NCBI GenBank assembly: GCA_024275815.1
Contig: JAJRYI010000341.1
Span: forward strand, 1-6,888
Reading direction: 5' to 3'
Length of the DNA stretch: 6,888 bases
Origin: Actinomycetes bacterium
GTDB lineage: Bacteria > Actinomycetota > Acidimicrobiia > Spongiisociales > UBA5794
Made by a program: the position numbers and the translations under genes
Shown here: piece after piece, positions 1 through 5,499 of the stretch
How the letters are laid out: each line of letters opens with the position of its first letter
Numbering within the stretch: the stretch's first letter is position 1
The notes under the pieces: model-generated
Databases searched by the model: none
The model's input: only the letters and a program-made list of their open reading frames with translations
Told to the model about the DNA's origin: nothing

Positions 1-60
1 GATGTCTGACACCTTCTCCCGACAGCCGGTACCGTGGCGTCGTGCCCGGACCCGACCTCG

Positions 61-885
61 ATGCGTAGACCGCTCATCCTCCTCTCGACGGTGGTGCTTG
101 CCGTCGCACTACTCGCGGCGAACGTCACGTGGTGGGTGGACGCCGAGGTGCTCGACAACGATGCTTTCGTCGAGTCGGCGGTGGTCGTACTCAACCAGCC
201 GACGTCGCGCGACGCGATCGCTACGATCGTCGTCGATCGGCTCGTCGAAGAGGTCCGTGTGCTGGTCGTCGTCGATGAGGTGCTCGTGAGCGTGTTCTCC
301 CGACTTCTCGGAACACCCCAGCTCCAGGACCTCCTTGTCCTTGTTTCCCAGGAGCTCCATCAGCGCATGGTGACCGGGGAAACCGGCCCGATCATCGTCG
401 ACCTCGAGCCGTACCACGACGTGCTTCTCGCCCCCGTCGATGCGGTCTCGCCTGAACTGGCTGCACGGGTACCCGACGCCTGGTTCCGCTCGGTCGAGGT
501 TCTCGAGGAAGGTGTCGTCCCCGACCTGTCAGGGACAGCGGACAAGGCGCGCACCGTCGGTGTCGCTGCAGTAGCGATTGCGGTGGCCCTCATCGTGCTC
601 ATCGTTGCCGTCGCGCAGCGTTGGTGGGTCCGTCTCGGTGCGGTCGGTACCTCGTTCTTCGTCGCAGGGGGACTTTCAGCCCTCGCCGTTCCGGCTGGCG
701 CCGGGACGGTCGTAGCTGTGAACCCCGATACCCCGCGGGCGGTACTGGTCGCGAACCTCTACGCGGAACTGGCCGCGTCGATGACGGCACGGTCGCTGAA
801 TCTCCTCCTCGTCGGTGCCGTGCTGGTCGTTGTATCCCTTGTGGCGTTGACGATCAACATGGTGTCGAGTCGTGCATCATCGTGA
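61..885 (+). CDS. Uncharacterised four-helix membrane protein with extracytoplasmic domain
   Basis: The predicted protein has 274 residues. Residues 4-22 are a hydrophobic signal anchor right after MRR. Residues about 24-163 are a soluble stretch rich in Val, Leu, Asp and Glu that should lie outside the membrane, beginning TWWVDAEVLDNDAF. Three hydrophobic segments follow at about 165-186, 192-220 and 245-266, and the tail is short. The pattern of a WVD..VLD.D.F motif after the first helix, then a helical outer domain and C-terminal membrane helices, resembles uncharacterised membrane proteins often seen in actinobacteria; this family match is from memory. No catalytic motif is visible. I chose the ATG at 61 because it puts the anchor at the N-terminus; an in-frame GTG at 34 would add nine residues (MASCPDPTS). 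Neither start has a clear Shine-Dalgarno. A frame-1 TGA at 7-9 may be the end of an upstream gene. The gene converges on the gene at 900-1442 with 14 nt between stops. Confidence 0.8.
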   Translation: MRRPLILLSTVVLAVALLAANVTWWVDAEVLDNDAFVESAVVVLNQPTSRDAIATIVVDRLVEEVRVLVVVDEVLVSVFSRLLGTPQLQDLLVLVSQELHQRMVTGETGPIIVDLEPYHDVLLAPVDAVSPELAARVPDAWFRSVEVLEEGVVPDLSGTADKARTVGVAAVAIAVALIVLIVAVAQRWWVRLGAVGTSFFVAGGLSALAVPAGAGTVVAVNPDTPRAVLVANLYAELAASMTARSLNLLLVGAVLVVVSLVALTINMVSSRASS

Positions 886-890
886 GCAGC

Positions 891-925
891 ACTACATCGT
901 CACGACAGTGCCGTGACGATGTAGT
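891..925. terminator. Perfect 14-bp hairpin between convergent genes, likely bidirectional terminator
   Basis: ACTACATCGTCACG at 891-904 is perfectly complementary to 912-925, with a 7-nt loop at 905-911. The hairpin starts five bases after the stop of the plus-strand gene and contains the stop codon (900-902) and last codons of the minus-strand gene. Neither side has a T-run, so it is not a classical intrinsic terminator. Convergent GC-rich genes often share such a U-less hairpin, and it may also block read-through or protect 3' ends. An alternative 12-bp stem (904-915 with 927-938) overlaps it. Confidence 0.6.
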
Positions 926-1442
926 CCACGGCACTGTCCACAGTGACGCTCACGTGCACGAGACCGGACGTGGTGTCGAGTGTCTCTTCGAGGTGAGGGA
1001 CGAGCGTCAGCCACGGCTCCCCGACCGCCGCCACAGGCTTCGGTTCCTGGTCGGCAAAGGGTGCGACGAAGGCGAGGTTCCACGCAACGAGCAACTCGGT
1101 CGCTGTTCCGAGGCTTCCCCACAGAGCCAGCGAGGCAACGGTCTCATCGACGAGGTACCCGATCCTCTCGACGAGTGAGTCTGCAGGGGCCTCGAGTGTG
1201 ACGTGTTCGTTCGCCCCCGAGCGGGTGATGAACACCTCAGGGGCAGTCACCCCGATGACGTGGCCGCCCATCGACCGGGCCCCCTTCGAGACGGCCTCCA
1301 TCGTCCCGCCGTAGCCACCCGTCGCAACGCCGAACCCTGCTCGCGCGATCAGCTCACCGCATCGGACGGCCTCTTCGTAGTGGCCATCCCCGGGCTTGGA
1401 TTGTGAGGCTCCGAACACAGCGATAGTGCGTATGGAAGTCAT
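900..1442 (-). CDS. LOG/TIGR00725-like Rossmann-fold nucleotide-binding protein (SLOG superfamily)
   Basis: The protein has 180 residues, a usual size for this family. The N-terminal strand and turn is IAVFGASQSKPGD (7-19). The glycine-rich segment TGGYGGTMEAVSKGA (41-55) corresponds to the GGG.xGlM..va..A element of LOG-type proteins. The signature PGGxGTxxE is present as WGSLGTATE (108-116), so Pro is Trp and the second Gly is Ser, while GT and the final Glu116 are kept; E92-R93 may match the conserved ER of the family. LOG enzymes release the base from nucleoside 5'-monophosphates such as cytokinin ribotides, but the TIGR00725-like branch is mostly uncharacterised and the changed motif makes that activity uncertain. 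It is probably cytosolic. The ATG at 1442 lies 7 nt from a TANNNT box and lacks a Shine-Dalgarno, suggesting a leaderless message. It is divergent from opdB and convergent with the membrane protein. Confidence 0.8.
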   Translation of the reverse strand: MTSIRTIAVFGASQSKPGDGHYEEAVRCGELIARAGFGVATGGYGGTMEAVSKGARSMGGHVIGVTAPEVFITRSGANEHVTLEAPADSLVERIGYLVDETVASLALWGSLGTATELLVAWNLAFVAPFADQEPKPVAAVGEPWLTLVPHLEETLDTTSGLVHVSVTVDSAVDYIVTALS

Positions 1443-1449
1443 GAGTTGG

Positions 1450-1455
1450 AGAGTA
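1450..1455 (-). promoter_or_regulatory. Candidate -10 box of a leaderless promoter for the LOG-like gene
   Basis: On the minus strand TACTCT (TANNNT type) ends 7 nt before the ATG at 1442. There is no Shine-Dalgarno in between, so transcription would begin at or next to the start codon. I see no convincing -35 box at 17-19 nt upstream. Confidence 0.4.
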
Positions 1456-1470
1456 GATCGGCTGTCGGGG

Positions 1471-1488
1471 CGTGCGGTCTCGTGCGGT
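1471..1488. repeat. Direct repeat CGTGCGGT x2, 10-bp phase
   Basis: CGTGCGGT occurs at 1471-1478 and again at 1481-1488, separated by CT, so the copies are one helical turn apart. They lie in the divergent intergenic region, 16-33 bp upstream of the minus-strand -10 candidate and about 30-47 bp upstream of the plus-strand -35 candidate. The position would suit a binding site for a regulator of either gene, but two 8-mers in GC-rich DNA may be chance. Confidence 0.35.
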
Positions 1489-1517
1489 GAGCAGTGAGGC
1501 GCCTCGAGGATCCGGTA

Positions 1518-1548
1518 GTGACAGCTGACGACTCTTCGGGCCTATCTT
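1518..1548 (+). promoter_or_regulatory. Candidate leaderless promoter for opdB
   Basis: GTGACA (1518-1523, five of six to TTGACA) is followed after 19 nt by TATCTT (1543-1548, TANNNT type). Only 6 nt separate the -10 box from the ATG at 1555, and no Shine-Dalgarno is present, so the message probably starts at the A of the start codon. The spacer is longer than the usual 17 nt, so the -35 box is less certain than the -10 box. Confidence 0.45.
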
Positions 1549-1554
1549 CCTGCC

Positions 1555-3588
1555 ATGAACGATGCCCTCGAACCCCCCGTTGCTGAGCGCCGCGAGACGC
1601 AGCGCCGCCTCCATGGTGAAACTGTTGTCGACCCGTACACATGGCTGGCGGACAAGAGCAACCCGGAAGTGATCGCGCACCTTGAAGCCGAGAACGAGTA
1701 CACCGCAGTGATCATGGCACCCACCGAGGATCTCCAGGATGTGATCTTCAACGAGATCAAGGAACGCACGCTCGAGACTGATCTCGCTGTGCCCGCACGG
1801 CGTGGTGACTGGTGGTACGCAACGCGCACCGAGGAGGGGAAGTCGTACGCAATATGGGTTCGGATGCGTGGAGGCCCCGACGGTGAAGAGCAGCTGATCC
1901 TCGATGAGAACGTCGAGGCAGAGGGGGAGAGCTACTTCCGACTCGGGAACTTCGCACTCAGTGCGGATCATCGGTTCGTTGCCTACTCGACCGACACCAC
2001 CGGTGCCGAGGCGTACTCGACACGGATCAGGGACATCGAAGCGGGCACAGATCTCGACGACGTTCTGAGGGAGTGCAGGTACGGCCTTGCGTGGTCCCAC
2101 GACGGTATCTACCTCTTCTACACGATCGCAGACGAGGCGCAGCGACCGTTCCAGATCTGGCGTCACGAAGTTGGAACCGATCAGTCCGATGACGTGCTCG
2201 TGCTTCAGGAGGACGACGATCGCTACTACCTCGACCTGGGGCGCACACGATCGGGTGAGTACATCGTGATCGAGGCGGGATCGGCGATCACCGAGTCTGC
2301 ATGGGTCATACCGACCAGGTCGCCACTTTCAGAACCGCAAGAGGTGCTGGAGAGAGTCGAAGGTGTCGAGTACACGATCGATCACAGAGGTGAAGTCTTC
2401 TGGGTGGTTACCAACGACACCGGTCACGACGGCCGTCTCGTGACCGTGCCGGTCGATGGTGGCTCGCCCATAGAGGTGGTCGGCCACGAGGCAGGGAGGA
2501 AACTGAACGCCCCGATGTGTTTCGCCGACCACGTTCTCGTGTGGGGCAGGGTCGGCGGCCTCCCGGGCGTGTTCCGTGTTGCCGACGGCCGAGTGGAGCC
2601 GATGCCGTTCAATGAGCCCGTCTACCAGGTCTCTCCGGAAGCCAACCACGAGTTCGCCTCCGACACTTTGCGGATCTCGTTCGAGTCGTTCGTCACACCG
2701 CGCAGCATCCTCGATGTGAACCTCGTCACCGACGAGCACACACTGCTCAAGAGGATGCCGGTGCTTGGCGGCTACGACCCGTCGCGATACGTTCAGGAAC
2801 GAGTGTGGGCATCAGCGGATGACGGTGCCCGGATCCCGGTGAGTCTCGTGCGCGAGGCGTCCGTGCCGCTCGATGGCTCCGCAGCGTTGCTCCTCTACGC
2901 CTACGGTGCCTACGAAGTTTCGATGCCCATCCGTTTCTCGACCCCCCGACTGAGCCTTCTCGATCGTGACGTCGTGTATGCGATCGCTCATGTTCGCGGA
3001 GGTGGGGAGATGGGGAAGTCCTGGTACGAATCGGGAAAGCTCGAGCACAAGGCCAATACGTTCACCGATCTGATCGCTGCTGCAGACTCCCTCATCGAGG
3101 CCGGCTACTGCGACGCGCGGCGCATAGCGATTCGGGGAGGGTCGGCAGGCGGACTCACGGTCGGTGCGACGCTGAACATGGCTCCAGAGAAGTTCGCTGC
3201 AGTCGTAGCCGAGGTCCCGTTCGTCGACGTGGTCAACACGATGCTCGATGCTGCGCTTCCGCTGACCATCGTGGAGTGGGACGAGTGGGGAAACCCGGCG
3301 ATTGAGGAGCAGTACCGATGGATCCGTGCCTACGCCCCCTATGAGAACGTTGGCACGTTCGACTACCCACCGATCCTCGCCACAGCAGGTCTGAACGATC
3401 CGCGCGTCTCGTACTGGGAGCCGGCCAAGTGGGTTCAGCGACTTCGGGATCGCTCCACGTCTGGCAACGAGGTACTCCTCCGAACGGAGATGTCCGCCGG
3501 GCACTTCGCTCGATCCGGTCGTTATGACCTCTGGCGGGATGAGGCGTTCGTCCTTGCGTTCATCCTGACGAGACTGGGTGTCGAGTAG
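1555..3588 (+). CDS. opdB: Oligopeptidase B (S9A prolyl oligopeptidase family serine peptidase)
   Basis: This cytosolic serine peptidase cleaves short peptides, in characterised members after Arg or Lys. The 677 residues compare with 686 for E. coli PtrB. The N-terminus has the family marks PPVA (7-10) and HGETVVDPYTWL (20-31). A beta-propeller covers roughly 75-400 and the alpha/beta hydrolase domain about 405-677. The triad is complete: Ser530 in GGSAGG, Asp615 in GLNDPRV and His650 in SAGHF. HVRGGGE (479-485) and the YGAY turn near the oxyanion site are also present. All triad positions are offset by two from the E. coli/Salmonella numbering (532, 617, 652). By that offset Glu576 is kept as Glu574, Glu578 is Asp576, and the S2-site Asp460 and Asp462 are Pro458 and Arg460, so the preference for dibasic sites may differ. 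The ATG at 1555 is favoured by the conserved N-terminus and the leaderless promoter geometry. The gene stands alone, and its TAG stop is 24 nt from the stop of the convergent small gene. Confidence 0.95.
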   Translation: MNDALEPPVAERRETQRRLHGETVVDPYTWLADKSNPEVIAHLEAENEYTAVIMAPTEDLQDVIFNEIKERTLETDLAVPARRGDWWYATRTEEGKSYAIWVRMRGGPDGEEQLILDENVEAEGESYFRLGNFALSADHRFVAYSTDTTGAEAYSTRIRDIEAGTDLDDVLRECRYGLAWSHDGIYLFYTIADEAQRPFQIWRHEVGTDQSDDVLVLQEDDDRYYLDLGRTRSGEYIVIEAGSAITESAWVIPTRSPLSEPQEVLERVEGVEYTIDHRGEVFWVVTNDTGHDGRLVTVPVDGGSPIEVVGHEAGRKLNAPMCFADHVLVWGRVGGLPGVFRVADGRVEPMPFNEPVYQVSPEANHEFASDTLRISFESFVTPRSILDVNLVTDEHTLLKRMPVLGGYDPSRYVQERVWASADDGARIPVSLVREASVPLDGSAALLLYAYGAYEVSMPIRFSTPRLSLLDRDVVYAIAHVRGGGEMGKSWYESGKLEHKANTFTDLIAAADSLIEAGYCDARRIAIRGGSAGGLTVGATLNMAPEKFAAVVAEVPFVDVVNTMLDAALPLTIVEWDEWGNPAIEEQYRWIRAYAPYENVGTFDYPPILATAGLNDPRVSYWEPAKWVQRLRDRSTSGNEVLLRTEMSAGHFARSGRYDLWRDEAFVLAFILTRLGVE

Positions 3589-3612
3589 GTCGATCCCGGG
3601 ACCACACCTGTT

Positions 3613-4020
3613 TCAGTCGTCGGTCTCGCCGCTTGCAGCGTTCGCATCCGTCTCTGTGCTGCTCGAGTCGCCTTCGCATCTCAACGTGACATCGTCGGCG
3701 GTCGCCGTGTCGGGATCGACCCCATCGGTGACGACGAATCGCAGATGGGTCCGATCGCTGCACCGGTCGGCAACGTCACTGTTGTCCCTCCACGCCTGGA
3801 GGAGCACGGCGGGTTGCAGGTCGGCTGCTCCGCTGATCGATCTGAGGTCGAGGTCCTCGATCTCAGCCATCACCAGGGTGAAGATGTCGGTCCGGGCGAG
3901 TTTCTCTTTCTCTCGCTTGAGGTCTTCGATCGCAGCCTGCTTGTTGCGTTTCGTCTGGCGTCCCATCGCGAATGCGATCACGAGGAACGTGATGATGGTG
4001 GCAGCGATTCCAAAGATCAT
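3613..4020 (-). CDS. Small N-terminally anchored hypothetical protein
   Basis: I do not recognise a family for this 135-residue protein. Residues 2-19 form a single hydrophobic helix, followed by a highly charged stretch (RQTKRNKQ through about residue 43) that could be a short helix or coiled coil. The positive residues after the helix predict that the rest lies in the cytoplasm. Residues about 44-117 look like a small folded domain holding LLQAWRDN (73-80) and two cysteines, Cys87 and Cys115. The last 20 residues are an acidic Ser/Thr/Asp/Glu tail that is probably disordered. The ATG overlaps the manC TGA in the sequence ATGA, and GGAG lies 8 nt upstream, so translation is probably coupled to manC. 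A link to envelope glycan synthesis can be guessed only from that coupling. Confidence 0.7.
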   Translation of the reverse strand: MIFGIAATIITFLVIAFAMGRQTKRNKQAAIEDLKREKEKLARTDIFTLVMAEIEDLDLRSISGAADLQPAVLLQAWRDNSDVADRCSDRTHLRFVVTDGVDPDTATADDVTLRCEGDSSSTETDANAASGETDD

Positions 4021-4032
4021 CCTTGTCGCTCC
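4017..4032 (-). promoter_or_regulatory. ATGA stop/start overlap and RBS coupling manC to the small gene
   Basis: The manC stop TGA (4019-4017) shares bases with the downstream ATG (4020-4018). A GGAG at 4032-4029 lies inside the manC end, 8 nt before the ATG. This arrangement supports termination-reinitiation coupling and confirms the chosen start of the small gene. Confidence 0.65.
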
Positions 4033-5453
4033 GTTCTCCCATACGCATCGAGGAACCGCTTGATGTCATCCTCCCCGACGTAGGACCCAATGTCGATCTC
4101 GATCACCTCGAGGACGTCGTCGCCGGGGTTTTCGAGCCGGTGGATCTCTCCTGGGGGAATGTACACGGACTCACGTGTCGGGACGAGTCTCGTGGTCTCA
4201 TCGGTCGTGATCCTTGCGACCCCGCGGATCACCAACCAGTGCTCGCTTCGATGCTCGTGCTGCTTCATAGATGTCTTTCCACCCGGATCGAGCCACAAGT
4301 GCAGAACCCTGTATCCGGGGCCCTGGTCGATCGTTCGGAACTGTCCCCACGGGCGATGGATCGTCGTATCTGTCTCGTACTCGCTCCGTCCGGCATCCTT
4401 GAGCTTGTCGACGATCGCCTTGACATCTTGTGCCGCGTCCATGCTTGCGACGAGGACGGCATCTGGTGTATCCACCACGATGGCGGCATCGAGGCCAACG
4501 GCTGCCACGAGTCTCCCCGAGGACCGGATGTAGCTGTTGGTGACCCCGACTGTCAACGCATCTCCGATGAGCACATTCGCATCGTCGTCCTTCTCCTCGA
4601 TGTTCCAGAGCGATGTCCACGACCCGACGTCGTTCCAGCCCGGATCGGTCGGGACGACTGCAGCGCGAGTCGTGCCTTCCATGACCGCGAAGTCGATCGA
4701 ATCAGATCGGCAGGCGGTGAAGCTGTCGGTGTCGAGTGTGATCGTGGCGTTCTTCATCTTCGCCTTGTCGTATGCGGCCCGACTGGCGGCAGCGATATCG
4801 GGGGCGTGCTGCTCGAGTTCCTCGATGTACCGCGATGCCTTGAACAGGAACATGCCGGAGTTCCACAGATAGTCGCCGGAGGCGATGAACCTTTCGGCGG
4901 CTTCGATATCCGGCTTCTCCTTGAACTCGGCGACGCGCGCCACACGATCCGAGATCGGTTTCCCGGAACGGATGTAGCCGTATCCGGTTTCAGGACCAGA
5001 CGGGGTGATCCCGAAGGTCAGCAGGTACCCGGCGCATGCACAGTCTGCTGCAGCAGAGATCGCGTCGGCGAAAGCGTCCTCGTCGGCGATCGTGTGGTCT
5101 GCTGGGAGGACGAGCATGAGCCGGTCCCCGTACGTGGAGAGGACGTCGTACGCAGCGACCGCTACGGCAGGGGCAGTATTGCGGCCCACCGGTTCGAGCA
5201 GGAGCCGGGTGTCGGAGTATCCGGAACGCAGCATCTCTCGTCGGATGGCATCGGCGTGGTCGATGTTCGTGACGATGACAGGGTCGATGCCTGTTACAAC
5301 AGCATGGATGCGATCCACGGTTGCGGCGATCATCGACCGATCACCGACGAGTGCAAGGAGTTGCTTGGGTTGGAGCCTCCGCGATGCAGGCCACAGCCGT
5401 GTCCCCATGCCCCCCGAGAGGATCACCGGTACGATGGTGTGCGACGGGTTCAT
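4017..5453 (-). CDS. manC: Mannose-1-phosphate guanylyltransferase / mannose-6-phosphate isomerase (ManC type)
   Basis: The enzyme makes GDP-mannose from GTP and mannose-1-phosphate, and the two-domain type can also interconvert fructose-6-phosphate and mannose-6-phosphate. GDP-mannose feeds polysaccharide, glycolipid and protein mannosylation. The 478 residues match the usual length. The nucleotidyltransferase domain has SGGMGTRLWPASRRLQPKQ (13-31), EPVGRNTAPA (87-96), LPADH (116-120), FKEKP (177-181), WNSGMF (197-202), FAVMEG (255-260) and NDVGSW (274-279). The C-terminal cupin has RPWG (367-370), QHEHRSEHW (398-406, likely metal ligands), IPPGEIHRLENPG and GEDDI close to the end, so both domains look intact. 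The frame stays open upstream to 5621 within the CLC gene, but the ATG at 5453 is preferred because it starts just before the GTP-binding strand and has AGGTGGGAG 7 nt upstream. It lies 46 nt after the CLC stop and overlaps the downstream small gene by 4 nt. Confidence 0.95.
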   Translation of the reverse strand: MNPSHTIVPVILSGGMGTRLWPASRRLQPKQLLALVGDRSMIAATVDRIHAVVTGIDPVIVTNIDHADAIRREMLRSGYSDTRLLLEPVGRNTAPAVAVAAYDVLSTYGDRLMLVLPADHTIADEDAFADAISAAADCACAGYLLTFGITPSGPETGYGYIRSGKPISDRVARVAEFKEKPDIEAAERFIASGDYLWNSGMFLFKASRYIEELEQHAPDIAAASRAAYDKAKMKNATITLDTDSFTACRSDSIDFAVMEGTTRAAVVPTDPGWNDVGSWTSLWNIEEKDDDANVLIGDALTVGVTNSYIRSSGRLVAAVGLDAAIVVDTPDAVLVASMDAAQDVKAIVDKLKDAGRSEYETDTTIHRPWGQFRTIDQGPGYRVLHLWLDPGGKTSMKQHEHRSEHWLVIRGVARITTDETTRLVPTRESVYIPPGEIHRLENPGDDVLEVIEIDIGSYVGEDDIKRFLDAYGRTERQG

Positions 5454-5460
5454 GTGGCAT

Positions 5461-5469
5461 CTCCCACCT
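5461..5469 (-). promoter_or_regulatory. Ribosome binding site of manC
   Basis: AGGTGGGAG on the minus strand lies 7 nt before the ATG at 5453. It decides the start against the long upstream extension into the CLC gene. Just upstream is a small GC-rich hairpin (GCCGG, 5478-5482, with CCGGC, 5486-5490), too short to call a terminator. Confidence 0.65.
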
Positions 5470-5499
5470 GTCGACTTGCCGGATGCCGGCTCGAGGCGA

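Noticed and set aside
1..60. Possible tail of an upstream gene (TGA at 7-9) and a short frame starting at position 2
   Set aside because: Three codons cannot identify a gene, and the Arg/Ser-rich frame from position 2 is a shadow of the membrane protein gene.
1354..2166. Minus-strand frame of 270 codons across the opdB start and divergent region
   Set aside because: It overlaps two strong genes, has no recognisable motif and would run over both promoter candidates. It is a codon-bias shadow.
3588..3603. GGTC...GACC inverted repeat between opdB and the convergent small gene
   Set aside because: Four base pairs with an 8-nt loop and no T-run is too weak to call a terminator.
3589..4083. The opdB frame stays open beyond its TAG, suggesting read-through
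   Set aside because: OpdB homologues end near this position, and the open frame only reflects antisense coding of the small gene. The TAG is taken as the true stop.
5478..5490. GCCGG-ATG-CCGGC mini-hairpin between CLC and manC
   Set aside because: A 5-bp stem is expected by chance in GC-rich DNA and lacks a T-run. It does not separate the operon.
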